Assembly (NCBI RefSeq): GCF_001439845.1
Contig: NZ_JYLO01000011.1
Coordinates: forward strand, 266,839 to 330,838
Length of the DNA: 64,000 bases
Direction: 5' to 3'
Origin: Pseudomonas lactis
GTDB taxonomy: Bacteria > Pseudomonadota > Gammaproteobacteria > Pseudomonadales > Pseudomonadaceae
This document shows, in pieces, positions 1 through 8,438 of this stretch; the stretch's first letter is position 1, and each line of letters starts with the position of its first letter. A program made the translations under genes and the position numbers. Under the pieces are notes generated by a model that did not search any database, was not told where the DNA came from, and saw only the letters and a program-made list of their open reading frames with translations.

Positions 1-628
1 CGTTTTCGATGGCGCTGCGCTTCTGGGCGATTTCCAGTTCGCTGTAGCCGTTGGCGCGTTTGAAGGCGATATGCAGGTCGGTCAGCAGCGCGTGCTCTTC
101 AACATCGTTAAAGCGCAGCTTTTCCGAGAGGATCAACGCCCCGCCCGGCAGCAGCGCCTGGCGAATGCGCCCCAGCAACGCCAGGCGCTCCTTTGGGGCG
201 ATAAATTGCAGGGTGAAGTTCAGGGCCACCACCGAGGCGGGCTTGAATTGCAGGGCGAGGATATCGCCCTCGATCACCTCCACGGGCAGCAACTCCTGGA
301 ACATCGAGTCCTGGCCATTGAGGTATTCGCGGCAGCGCTCGACCATCGCGGCGGAGTTATCCACGGCGATCACCCGGCAACCCTCGGTGCGTACATGGCG
401 ACGCAGGGCTTGGGTCACGGCGCCCAGGGAAGAGCCCAGGTCATACAGCACGCTACCCGGTTGGGCAAATTGCGCGGCCAGCACGCCGAGGTTTTCGACG
501 ATAGTGGGGTAACCCGGCACCGAGCGCTTGATCATGTCCGGGAACACCCGCACCACATCCTCGTTAAAGGCGAAGTCCGGCACCTGGGGCAGGGGCTGGG
601 CGAATAGGCGATCGGGTTCTTTGCTCAC
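1..628 (-). CDS. cmoA: tRNA (cmo5U34) carboxy-SAM synthase CmoA, partial (C-terminus cut by window edge)
   Basis: CmoA converts S-adenosylmethionine and prephenate to carboxy-SAM, which CmoB then uses to make 5-carboxymethoxyuridine at the wobble position of tRNA. About 209 residues are visible, out of roughly 245 usual for the family. The start is GTG at 628 (VSKEPDRLF). The conserved opening VFPDMIKRSVPGYPTI is followed by the SAM-binding loop LYDLGSSLGAVT and then LPGGALILSEKLRF. The window edge removes the C-terminus, and cmoB, its usual downstream partner, would lie off the left edge. The gene is 36 bp downstream of the yhhN-like gene on the same strand and may share its transcript. The family call is strong from the motifs; no better ATG is in frame nearby. 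Confidence 0.9.
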   Translation of the reverse strand, partial: MSKEPDRLFAQPLPQVPDFAFNEDVVRVFPDMIKRSVPGYPTIVENLGVLAAQFAQPGSVLYDLGSSLGAVTQALRRHVRTEGCRVIAVDNSAAMVERCREYLNGQDSMFQELLPVEVIEGDILALQFKPASVVALNFTLQFIAPKERLALLGRIRQALLPGGALILSEKLRFNDVEEHALLTDLHIAFKRANGYSELEIAQKRSAIEN

Positions 629-664
629 GGCTGTTCCGGCGACGATGGGGGAAAGGCCGGCATT

Positions 665-1321
665 TTAGCCAAGTTGGTCCTCGGATGCGCGGGTTGTCTG
701 ATGGAAAGCCGAGGCGGTGATGCCCCACTGCCCGAGCCAGTAGGTGGCGATCAGTAAATACGGCGCCGCCTCGAACGCCAGCACAAACCGGTTGATGCCG
801 ATCAGCGCGTCGGAAACCACAAACGACAGCGCACCCCCTGCTGCCAGCCACGCCGAACGTTTGGGCACCTCGCTGCCCAGTCGCGCCAACGCCCGCCAGA
901 GCATGGCGCTGATCACCAGTGCGTAAACCACCACCGGTATCAACAGCTCACCGAGGCCGTGGGCTATCAAGATGCTCAGCAAGATTGCGCCAACGCCGAG
1001 GGCCAGCACCAGCGGCAGCAGCGCCAAGCGCCGACAGTCACTGAAATAGGCTTTGAGATAGGCCAGATGTGCGAACAGAAACGCGCCCAGGCCAAAGATA
1101 AACAGGTCGCCTGGCCAGGCGAGCAACACGTCGCCCACCACGGAAAAAATCAAGCCCAGGCTGATCCAGCGTCGATACTCGGTGGGCGGCGCGTCATGCA
1201 GCCAACCCAGCAGCGCCAGCACCGGCAGCGGCTTGACCAGCAGGCACAGCAGCGTTGCATGGGTCGCCAGGCCGTAGACAAAGGTGCCGGCGCCCATCAA
1301 GGCAAGGATCAGCCATGGCAT
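665..1321 (-). CDS. YhhN family membrane protein (lysoplasmalogenase-like)
   Basis: This 218-aa, strongly hydrophobic protein has about eight predicted membrane helices. It matches the YhhN/TMEM86 family, whose characterised members hydrolyse the vinyl-ether bond of lysoplasmalogens. Family-like stretches are GLIFSVVGDVLLAWPGD near residues 57-73 and the polar helix AAGGALSFVVSDALIGINRF near 160-179, where conserved Asp residues sit inside membrane segments. The ATG at 1321 lies one base after the icp stop (TGA at 1325-1323), so the two genes are almost certainly translationally coupled. Bacterial substrates are uncertain because most proteobacteria do not make plasmalogens; the biochemical name is inference from the family. 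Confidence 0.8.
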   Translation of the reverse strand: MPWLILALMGAGTFVYGLATHATLLCLLVKPLPVLALLGWLHDAPPTEYRRWISLGLIFSVVGDVLLAWPGDLFIFGLGAFLFAHLAYLKAYFSDCRRLALLPLVLALGVGAILLSILIAHGLGELLIPVVVYALVISAMLWRALARLGSEVPKRSAWLAAGGALSFVVSDALIGINRFVLAFEAAPYLLIATYWLGQWGITASAFHQTTRASEDQLG

Positions 1322-1322
1322 A

Positions 1323-1712
1323 TCAGTTCACCGTAATGGCGCAGTCAAAGGTTTCGACAGGTTCGGCCTCCGGCTCCCAAGGTTGCTGGGATGTCAGGCG
1401 CAAACGCCCTTGCCCTGGGGCAAACGCCTGGAAGCGCCAGGTCGACTGGCCGCCACCGCCAATCACGCCGGATTCGGTGCTGCTGTAGACCTCAGGGCTC
1501 AAGGCGCGCAACACGCCGCCAGCGGAATCCTGGATGGCCCAGCGATAGCCGGTGGTGGGATTGCTGGGCAGGGTGAGGATCAGGTTTTGCCCGTTTTCAA
1601 GCTGGAGCGGGCAGGCGCTCTGGTTGTCCACGCTGACGTTTTGCTTGGGGGCACTGGCGCATCCGGCCAGCAGGGCAAGGCTCAAGGGGAGAAACAGGCG
1701 GGCAGCGGTCAT
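1323..1712 (-). CDS. icp: Chagasin/I42-type protease inhibitor, lipoprotein
   Basis: A 129-aa predicted lipoprotein. An n-region and hydrophobic core are followed by the lipobox LAGC (Cys18), and the +2 Ala suggests sorting to the outer membrane. The mature part has the chagasin loop motifs NPTTGY (51-56) and a Gly-rich GVIGGGG loop near residue 84. The third loop, usually RPW, reads QQPW. Chagasin-like proteins inhibit papain-like cysteine peptidases by inserting these loops into the active site. The start at 1712 was chosen because it gives a proper signal peptide; an open extension to 1952 has none. Downstream is the yhhN-like gene, one base away. Upstream, beyond a REPIN, is the Lon-type gene, an arrangement I recall from the P. 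aeruginosa icp-asrA region. Confidence 0.85.
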   Translation of the reverse strand: MTAARLFLPLSLALLAGCASAPKQNVSVDNQSACPLQLENGQNLILTLPSNPTTGYRWAIQDSAGGVLRALSPEVYSSTESGVIGGGGQSTWRFQAFAPGQGRLRLTSQQPWEPEAEPVETFDCAITVN

Positions 1713-1803
1713 GAAGGCTCCGTTAATACACGACGAAGGGGGAGCATAACCGAAGATGAGACAAGGTGTGACAAGAGGGCATGCGGTGTGGCGGCTGGCG
1801 CCA

Positions 1804-1883
1804 TCGCGGGCAAGCCCGCTCCCACACTTGACCGCGTTGTCATTAACAACACCGATCCCTGTGGGAGCCGGGCTTGCCCGCGA
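1804..1883. repeat. REPIN (two inverted REP sequences)
   Basis: A 22-bp REP (TCGCGGGCAAGCCCGCTCCC at 1804-1823, ending AC at 1825) and an inverted copy beginning GTGGGAGCCGGGCTTGCCCG at 1861 flank a short spacer. It lies between asrA and icp. Confidence 0.85.
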
Positions 1884-1911
1884 TAGGGCCAGTCCAGGCG
1901 CTAGAGATCTA

Positions 1912-4332
1912 TCAGAAGAGCACCTTCGCCACATCCGCAAACCGTTTGGCAAAGTGCACCGTCATGCCTTCCTTCAAATAATCCGGCAACTCCTCAAAGC
2001 TGCCACGGTTGGGCTCCGGCAAGATCAACTCGTGAATCTTCTGGCGCCGCGCCGCAATCACCTTCTCGCGCACCCCGCCAATCGGCAGTACATGCCCGGT
2101 CAAGGTCAGTTCGCCGGTCATCGCCACGCCTTTTTTCGGCGGTTGGTTGCGGGCCAGGGACAGCAACGCACTGGCCATGGTCACGCCAGCACTCGGGCCG
2201 TCTTTGGGGGTGGCGCCTTCCGGTACGTGCAAGTGGACGAAGGCTTCATCGAAGAACTTCGCATCGCCGCCAAACGACTTAAGGTTTGAACTGATGTAGC
2301 TGTAGGCGATTTCGGCGGACTCTTTCATCACTTCACCCAACTGCCCGGTGAGCTTGAAGCCGCGGTTGAGCGTGTGGATGCGCGTCGCTTCAATCGGCAA
2401 GGTGGCGCCGCCCATGCTGGTCCAGGCCAGGCCGGTAATCACGCCGGTGCCGGACAGCACTTGTTCATTACGGAACACGGGCATGCCCAGGGAGCTTTCC
2501 AGGTCCTTGTTGCCGATCTTGATCACCGAGTCCGGTTCATCCAGCAGCTTGACCACCGCCTTGCGCACCAGCTTGCCCAGTTGCTTCTCCAACTGACGCA
2601 CGCCGGCCTCTCGCGCATAACCGTCGATCAACGCGCGCAAGGCACCATCACTGATGGTCAGGCTGTTTTTGGCCACGCCGGCTTTTTCCAACTGCTTGGG
2701 CCACAGGTGGCGCTTGGCGATGGCGACTTTTTCTTCGGTGATATAGCCCGACAGGCGAATCACTTCCATGCGGTCCAGCAACGGGCCCGGGATCGAGTCC
2801 AGGGTGTTGGCGGTGCACACGAACAGCACTTTGGACAGGTCCAGGCGCAGGTCCAGGTAGTGGTCGAGGAATTCGACGTTCTGTTCCGGGTCCAGGGTTT
2901 CCAGCAGCGCCGACGCCGGGTCGCCCTGGAAGCTCTGGCCCATCTTATCGATCTCGTCGAGCATGATCACCGGGTTCATCACTTCCACGTCTTTCAACGC
3001 CTGCACCAGCTTGCCGGGCAGGGCGCCGATGTAGGTGCGCCGGTGGCCCTTGATCTCGGCCTCGTCGCGCATGCCGCCGACACTGAAGCGATAGAACGGC
3101 CGCCCCAGGGATTCGGCGATGGACTTGCCCACACTGGTCTTGCCCACGCCCGGCGGGCCCACCAGCAACACGATGGAACCGGCGACTTCGCCCTTGTAGG
3201 CGCCCACGGCGAGGAATTCGAGGATGCGGCTCTTGATGTCATCCAGGCCCGCATGGTGCTTGTCGAGCACTTTGCGCGCGTGCTTGAGGTCGAGTTTGTC
3301 TGCGCCGTACACGCCCCACGGCACCGAGGTGGCCCAGTCCAGGTAGTTGCGCGTGACGGCGTATTCCGGCGAACCGGTTTCCAGGATCGACAGTTTGTTC
3401 AGCTCTTCATCGATGCGCTTCTGTGCCTGGGCCGGCAACACCTTGCCTTGCAGGCGTTGTTCGAACTGCTCGACGTCGGCGCTGCGATCGTCCTTGGTCA
3501 GGCCCAGCTCCTGCTGGATGACCTTGAGTTGTTCCTTGAGGAAGAACTCACGCTGGTGCTCGCCGATCTTGCGGTTCACTTCGGCGGAGAGTTCTTTTTG
3601 CAGGCGCGCGACTTCTACCTCTTTGCGCAGCATCGGCAGCACTTTTTCCATGCGCTTGAGCATGGGCACGCAGTCCAGCACTTCCTGCAGCTCATTACCG
3701 GTCGCCGAGGTGAGGGCGGCGGCGAAGTCGGTAAGCGGCGACGGGTCGTTGGGGCTGAAGCGGTTGAGGTAGTTCTTCAACTCTTCGCTGTACAGCGGGT
3801 TGAGGGGCAGCAGTTCCTTGATCGCATTGATCAGCGCCATGCCGTAGGCCTTGACCTCATCGGTCGGCTCGCTGGGCTGGTGCGGGTATTCAACCTCCAC
3901 CAGGTACGGTGGGCGGTGGTGCTTGAGCCAGGTCTTGATGCGCACGCGGGTCAGGCCCTGAGCCACGAACTGCAGCTTGCCGTTCTCGCGGCTGGCGTGG
4001 TGCACCTTCACCAGGGTGCCGTACAGCGGCAGGGCGGAGGTGTCGAAGTGCCGTGGGTCATCGGGCGGCGTGTCCATGAAAAACAGCGCAAGGGAATGGT
4101 GGTCGGATTTGCTCACCAGCTCCAGGGTTTCGGCCCAGGGTTCTTCATTGACGATCACCGGCAACACTTGGGCCGGGAAAAACGGCCGGTTGTGGATCGG
4201 GATGATGTAAACCTTGTCCGGCAGGTTTTGCCCAGGCAAGGCCAGGCCAGTATTGGACGAGGGGGCTTCAGCGTTTTCGGGGTCGGCGTAATCGTTGAGG
4301 TCGTAATCTGGAAATTCTTGCTGGTCGCTCAT
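1912..4332 (-). CDS. asrA: ATP-dependent Lon-type serine protease (AsrA-like)
   Basis: An 806-aa Lon protease with all parts present: N-terminal LAN substrate domain (about 40-235), coiled coil (235-320), AAA+ module with Walker A GPPGVGKT (392-399) and Walker B VIMLDEID (455-462), and the Lon protease domain with catalytic Ser714 in KDGPSAGV and Lys757 in GGVREK. It degrades damaged and regulatory proteins in the cytoplasm using ATP. Pseudomonads usually carry a housekeeping lon elsewhere. The neighbourhood (icp, then a YhhN-family gene) and the acidic N-terminus point instead to AsrA, the aminoglycoside/heat stress Lon paralogue. A sigma-32-like promoter and an SD-masking hairpin precede the ATG, consistent with heat-shock control. 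Calling it asrA rather than lon is inference from context. Confidence 0.88.
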   Translation of the reverse strand: MSDQQEFPDYDLNDYADPENAEAPSSNTGLALPGQNLPDKVYIIPIHNRPFFPAQVLPVIVNEEPWAETLELVSKSDHHSLALFFMDTPPDDPRHFDTSALPLYGTLVKVHHASRENGKLQFVAQGLTRVRIKTWLKHHRPPYLVEVEYPHQPSEPTDEVKAYGMALINAIKELLPLNPLYSEELKNYLNRFSPNDPSPLTDFAAALTSATGNELQEVLDCVPMLKRMEKVLPMLRKEVEVARLQKELSAEVNRKIGEHQREFFLKEQLKVIQQELGLTKDDRSADVEQFEQRLQGKVLPAQAQKRIDEELNKLSILETGSPEYAVTRNYLDWATSVPWGVYGADKLDLKHARKVLDKHHAGLDDIKSRILEFLAVGAYKGEVAGSIVLLVGPPGVGKTSVGKSIAESLGRPFYRFSVGGMRDEAEIKGHRRTYIGALPGKLVQALKDVEVMNPVIMLDEIDKMGQSFQGDPASALLETLDPEQNVEFLDHYLDLRLDLSKVLFVCTANTLDSIPGPLLDRMEVIRLSGYITEEKVAIAKRHLWPKQLEKAGVAKNSLTISDGALRALIDGYAREAGVRQLEKQLGKLVRKAVVKLLDEPDSVIKIGNKDLESSLGMPVFRNEQVLSGTGVITGLAWTSMGGATLPIEATRIHTLNRGFKLTGQLGEVMKESAEIAYSYISSNLKSFGGDAKFFDEAFVHLHVPEGATPKDGPSAGVTMASALLSLARNQPPKKGVAMTGELTLTGHVLPIGGVREKVIAARRQKIHELILPEPNRGSFEELPDYLKEGMTVHFAKRFADVAKVLF

Positions 4333-4338
4333 GGGGCA

Positions 4339-4360
4339 CCTGCATCAGTAAGTATGCAGG
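4339..4360 (-). promoter_or_regulatory. Leader hairpin covering the asrA ribosome binding site
   Basis: A perfect 7-bp stem (CCTGCAT / ATGCAGG) with an 8-nt loop ends 6 nt before the asrA ATG. The AGG of the only Shine-Dalgarno candidate (AGGTG) is paired in the stem, so melting would expose it. A thermosensor role is inference. Confidence 0.45.
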
Positions 4361-4362
4361 TT

Positions 4363-4391
4363 AGATGGGGCGGGGTTGCGGTGGTTTCAAT
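4363..4391 (-). promoter_or_regulatory. Sigma-32 (RpoH)-type promoter of asrA
   Basis: On the minus strand ATTGAAA (4391-4385) is followed, after 14 nt, by CCCCATCT (4370-4363). These match the heat-shock consensus CTTGAAA and CCCCATNT with one mismatch in the -35 element. The predicted transcript starts about 25 nt before the asrA ATG. Confidence 0.65.
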
Positions 4392-4610
4392 GGGGCGGCG
4401 TCGTTAGCAACAATTTGCATGAAATAACGGGAGAGGCGCGGTCAATGTGCTTTATGCCTCTGCTTTTCGAACTGATCGTCAATAATGTGACAGCGAAGCC
4501 CAGCTTTTATTGGGTTTACTTATCTCCAGTCCCAGCTAACCTGCTTTAATAAAATTCCCCATAAAAAAGGATGTTTTTTTGACGCCGGTTAGCAGTCGGC
4601 AGGGACGCGT

Positions 4611-7001
4611 ATGACACCAGGAAAGCACGGCCAAGAGCGACGAGCACGGCCCGAGGGCGCGGCCATGCACTGGCGCCACACGTTTCAGACCCGTATTGCC
4701 GGGGTGTTGGCGCTGTTGCTGCTGGTGGTCGTGGCCGCCACCTATTTTGCCGTGAAGGCCGCCACCACTCGCGCGGTGGAGAACCAGGCCGACGTGCAGC
4801 TGAACACGGGGCGGCAGGTGTTCGAGCGCCTGCTGGACCTGCGCGGGCGGCGCTTGCAGTACGGGTTGGACTGGCTCACCGCCGATGGGCCGTTCAAGCA
4901 GGCGGTGGCCGGTGGCCGCACGGTGCCGATCCTGGACGCGCTGGGCACCCATGGTACCGGGGTCAGTTCCAGCGAAGTGGTGGTGCTGGGCCTGGATGAC
5001 CGGGTCATGGTCAGTACTCTGCTGGTGCAGACGCGCGGCCAGTTGTTCCCGTATGCCGATGCCTTGCGCAAGGCGCGGCGCAGTGGCCAGCAAATGTTGA
5101 TCGTCGCCATGGCCGGGCGCCCCTATCTGCTGGTGCAAAAGGATGTGCTCGGGCCTGTGCCCATCGCCCGCGTGGTCATGGGTTTCCCCATGGACACGCA
5201 ATTTGCCCACGAGCTGCGTTCCATGAGCAACCTGGAGGTGTCGTTCCTCAGTGTGCAGGACGGCCATCTCGGTCAGCTGTTCACCACCCACCCTGGCAAT
5301 TGGCGCCCAAGCATCATCAGCCTCTTGCATGGCACGCAGGTCGATCCTGAGGCGAAGATCCAGCTGTTCCATGGCCAGCGTGTGCTCAGCCAGGTGTTGC
5401 CCTTGGCCAATAGCGGCGAGGGCGATGAAGTGCGCGTGTTGCTGCAAAGCCCGCTGGACCATGCGCTGGAATCCTTCGCGCCGCTGGACCGGCAGTTCAT
5501 GGGGATTGCCCTGGCGGTGCTGCTGGTCTCGCTGGCGGTGGCGTTATTCCTGGCGCGGCGAGTGTCACGCCCGCTCAATGCGCTGGTGCAAGCCGCTGAA
5601 CGCATCGGGGCCGGTGACTACCGCACCCCGGTGCGGGTGCGCAGCCACGACGAGTTCGGCCTGCTGGCGCGTGCGTTCAATGCCATGCAAAGCGGCATCG
5701 CCCTGCGTGAGCGACAGTTGGCTCACAATGCCTTGCATGACCCGCTCACCGGCCTGCCCAACCGCGCCCTGGCCATGGAGCGCCTGGGCAGTGCGATCAG
5801 CGCACGGCGGTCGGTGGTATTGCTGTACGTAGGCATTGAAAACTACCGGGTCATCAACGAAGGGTTTGGCCCCGAAGGGGTCGAGCATATGTTGTGCGAG
5901 GCCAGCCGCTGCTTGTCCAGCAGCCTGTTGGCCAGCGACACTGCGGCGCGCATCGCCGGCAGTGAGTTTCTGTTGTTGTTGGAAAACACCGAGATCGACT
6001 CTGCCGTGGCCCGCGCCGACCAGTTGCATGGGGCGTTGACCGAACCCCTGCGCATCGGCAATGACGAAGTGCGCCATGAGGTGAGCATCGGCATCGCCGC
6101 GTACCCTGCTGACGGGCAGCAGGTGGAAGAATTGATCAACCGCGCGGCCATCGCCCGGCACGACGCGGCCAACCTGCCGGGGCATTTGCAGATCTACCAA
6201 CCGGACCGCGACCTCGCCCACCAACGCCAGATCACCCTGATCCGCGATTTGCGCCGCGCCGTGATCGAAGGCGAGTTGTTCCTGTGCTACCAGCCCAAGC
6301 TTGACCTGCGCCGCGGGCACGTGAGCCAGGCTGAAGCCTTGTTGCGCTGGCAACACCCGACGCTGGGGCAAGTGTCCCCCGCAGAGTTCATTCCCCTGGC
6401 CGAACGCACCGGCAGCATGGGCGCGCTAACGCTATGGGTGATCGAGGAAGCCATCCGCCAGATTGCCGAATGGGCGCAGCGTGGGCTGGTTATCCAGCTG
6501 TCGGTGAATATCTCCGTGAACGACTTGGCGGATGATGACTTGGCGATTCGCGTCACTGCGCTATTGGCCCAATACCACGTGGGCGCCGAGCATTTGATTT
6601 TCGAGATTACCGAGAGCGCCATCATGCACAACCCGCAGCAGGCCCTCAGCGTGCTGGAGCAACTGCGCAATTGCGGGATCAGCCTGTCGGTGGATGATTT
6701 CGGCACCGGTTACTCCTCCCTCGCACAGTTGCAGCGCCTGCCGGTGCAAGAGCTGAAGATCGACCAGTCCTTTATACGCAACCTCGACAGCACCAGCGGC
6801 GACGGCGTGATCGTGCGTTCCACCATAGAAATGAGCCATAGCCTGGGGCTCAAGGTGGTGGCCGAGGGCGTGGAGTTCGAACACAGCCTCACCCTGCTCA
6901 AACGCTGGAACTGCGACACCGCCCAGGGCTACCTGATCAGCCGGCCGCTCAATGCCATGGCGTTCGAGCGGTGGATGCGGCGTGAACGGGTGCCTACTTA
7001 G
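4611..7001 (+). CDS. Membrane c-di-GMP phosphodiesterase: periplasmic sensor-HAMP-degenerate GGDEF-EAL
   Basis: A 796-aa inner-membrane protein. TM1 (about 29-49) and TM2 (297-316) bracket a roughly 245-residue periplasmic sensor, followed by HAMP (317-370), a GGDEF domain (373-530) and an EAL domain (545-790). The GGDEF signature is AGSEF (449-453), so cyclase activity is unlikely. The EAL domain keeps EAL (575-577), FEITES, DDFGTGYSSL, KIDQSF and VAEGVE, so it should hydrolyse c-di-GMP to pGpG. The start has AGGGA five bases upstream; an ATG at 4665 also has a good SD (GAGGG) and would remove an odd hydrophilic N-terminus. The gene is solitary and its 3' end overlaps the convergent decarboxylase gene by 4 bp. 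The signal sensed is unknown. Confidence 0.88.
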   Translation: MTPGKHGQERRARPEGAAMHWRHTFQTRIAGVLALLLLVVVAATYFAVKAATTRAVENQADVQLNTGRQVFERLLDLRGRRLQYGLDWLTADGPFKQAVAGGRTVPILDALGTHGTGVSSSEVVVLGLDDRVMVSTLLVQTRGQLFPYADALRKARRSGQQMLIVAMAGRPYLLVQKDVLGPVPIARVVMGFPMDTQFAHELRSMSNLEVSFLSVQDGHLGQLFTTHPGNWRPSIISLLHGTQVDPEAKIQLFHGQRVLSQVLPLANSGEGDEVRVLLQSPLDHALESFAPLDRQFMGIALAVLLVSLAVALFLARRVSRPLNALVQAAERIGAGDYRTPVRVRSHDEFGLLARAFNAMQSGIALRERQLAHNALHDPLTGLPNRALAMERLGSAISARRSVVLLYVGIENYRVINEGFGPEGVEHMLCEASRCLSSSLLASDTAARIAGSEFLLLLENTEIDSAVARADQLHGALTEPLRIGNDEVRHEVSIGIAAYPADGQQVEELINRAAIARHDAANLPGHLQIYQPDRDLAHQRQITLIRDLRRAVIEGELFLCYQPKLDLRRGHVSQAEALLRWQHPTLGQVSPAEFIPLAERTGSMGALTLWVIEEAIRQIAEWAQRGLVIQLSVNISVNDLADDDLAIRVTALLAQYHVGAEHLIFEITESAIMHNPQQALSVLEQLRNCGISLSVDDFGTGYSSLAQLQRLPVQELKIDQSFIRNLDSTSGDGVIVRSTIEMSHSLGLKVVAEGVEFEHSLTLLKRWNCDTAQGYLISRPLNAMAFERWMRRERVPT

Positions 7002-8404
7002 ACCAGTGTCTGCAGTCGCGCCCACAACCTTTGGACATGCTGGCGTTCGGTGCCCAGCGCGCCGATGGATACCCGCACCATCCAGCGCTCATCGAGGAGG
7101 GCGGGGGTGACGTAGGCATCGCCTGACTGGTTGAGTTTTTCTGCCCAGGCTCGGGTGTGAGTATCCAGGGCCTGGCCTGCCAACCCCGGCGGTTCATGGC
7201 GAATGCAAAGGGTTTGCAAGGCGGGCGTGGCCACCAGTGTCCAGTGCTCAGTGGCTTCAATCTGCTCTGCCAGCCAGCGCGCATTGGCCAGGTCTCGCCG
7301 CAGCCGCGCTTGCAGGCCGCTGACACCTTGCTCGCGTATCAGGAACCACAACTTCAAGGCGCGAAAACGGCTGCCCAGGGAAATCCGCCAGTCACGGTAG
7401 TTTCGCACTTGGCCGTCTGCGCTGGACTGCAGGTAGCTCGGGTTGGTGGTCATGATGCGAATCAAATGCTCGGGGTCACGTACAAAGTACACCGAGCAAT
7501 CGAAGGCCGCGCCCAGCCATTTGTGCGGGTTGAGCACCAGCGAGTCAGCCTTTTCGATGCCATCCCACAGGGCCCGGCATTCCGGCAGGATCATTGCCGC
7601 GCCAGCCATGGCCGAGTCCACGTGCAGCCACAGGCCGTGGCGTTGGGTGAGGTCGCCAATCGCATCCAGAGGGTCGATCGCCATGGCAGCCGTGGTGCCG
7701 GTGGTGGCAATCACCACGCAGGGTGTGTTGCCAGCGGCTAGGTCCTGTTCGATGGCCTGCGCCAGTGCCTGGGGCGACATTGCATTGTGTGCATCGGTGG
7801 CGATGGTGCGGATATGGTTCTGGCCGAACCCGGCCAGGATCGCCGCCTTGTTGACCGAGCTATGGGCGTGGGCTGAGGTGTAGACGATCAGGGGCGCGCC
7901 GCTGTTTTGCAGGCCGTTGTGCATCAGCGCGTAATCGGAGCTGCGTTCCCGGGCGCTGATAAGCGCCACCAGCGTGGAGGTGGACGCCGAGTCCTGGATC
8001 ACACCGCTCCATGAGCTGCCCAGGCCGAGCATGTCGCGCAGCCAATCGGTGGTGACTTCCTCGATTTCGGTGAGGGCCGGGCTGGATTGCCAGGACAACC
8101 CAATCACACCCAGGCCGGTGCTCAGGCAATCGCCGAGCACTGAGGACAGTTCCACATTGGAAGGGAAGAACCCGAAGAAACTGGGATGCTGCCAATGCAG
8201 CAAGCCGGGCATGATCAGTTTTTCGACGTCGCCCATGATTTGTTCGAAGGGTTCGGCGGTGTCAGGCGGGCTGGCCGGCAGGGCGGCTTTGATCTCGCCA
8301 GGTTGGGTGGTGGGCTGCACGCCGCGTTGTTCGATGTTCTGTCGGTAATCTGCAATCAGGTCGATCATGGCATAGCCATGTTGGCGGAATTCTTCGGGGG
8401 TCAT
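6998..8404 (-). CDS. PLP-dependent aromatic-L-amino-acid (DOPA-type) decarboxylase
   Basis: A 468-aa group II decarboxylase that should remove the carboxyl group of an aromatic amino acid (DOPA, tyrosine, tryptophan or similar) to give the amine. Visible are the family N-terminus (MTPEEFRQHGYAMIDLIADY), the substrate-side motif WQHPSFFGFFPSN, HVDSAMAG with the PLP-nitrogen Asp (about 263), and NPHKW with the Schiff-base Lys (about 295). Aromatic decarboxylases usually read HVDAAYAG; here Ala and Tyr become Ser and Met, which may shift specificity. The start at 8404 was chosen because upstream residues lack family similarity. It lies 34 bp downstream of a 2OG-Fe(II) oxygenase on the same strand, so the two probably form one transcript. 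Substrate is not deducible. Confidence 0.82.
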   Translation of the reverse strand: MTPEEFRQHGYAMIDLIADYRQNIEQRGVQPTTQPGEIKAALPASPPDTAEPFEQIMGDVEKLIMPGLLHWQHPSFFGFFPSNVELSSVLGDCLSTGLGVIGLSWQSSPALTEIEEVTTDWLRDMLGLGSSWSGVIQDSASTSTLVALISARERSSDYALMHNGLQNSGAPLIVYTSAHAHSSVNKAAILAGFGQNHIRTIATDAHNAMSPQALAQAIEQDLAAGNTPCVVIATTGTTAAMAIDPLDAIGDLTQRHGLWLHVDSAMAGAAMILPECRALWDGIEKADSLVLNPHKWLGAAFDCSVYFVRDPEHLIRIMTTNPSYLQSSADGQVRNYRDWRISLGSRFRALKLWFLIREQGVSGLQARLRRDLANARWLAEQIEATEHWTLVATPALQTLCIRHEPPGLAGQALDTHTRAWAEKLNQSGDAYVTPALLDERWMVRVSIGALGTERQHVQRLWARLQTLV

Positions 8405-8438
8405 AGATAAACGTCCATGTGCACGAGCAGTAAAAGTA

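Noticed and set aside
2374..4407. A 677-codon open frame on the plus strand opposite asrA
   Set aside because: Antisense of the Lon-type gene, which has all catalytic motifs; composition is that of a shadow frame.
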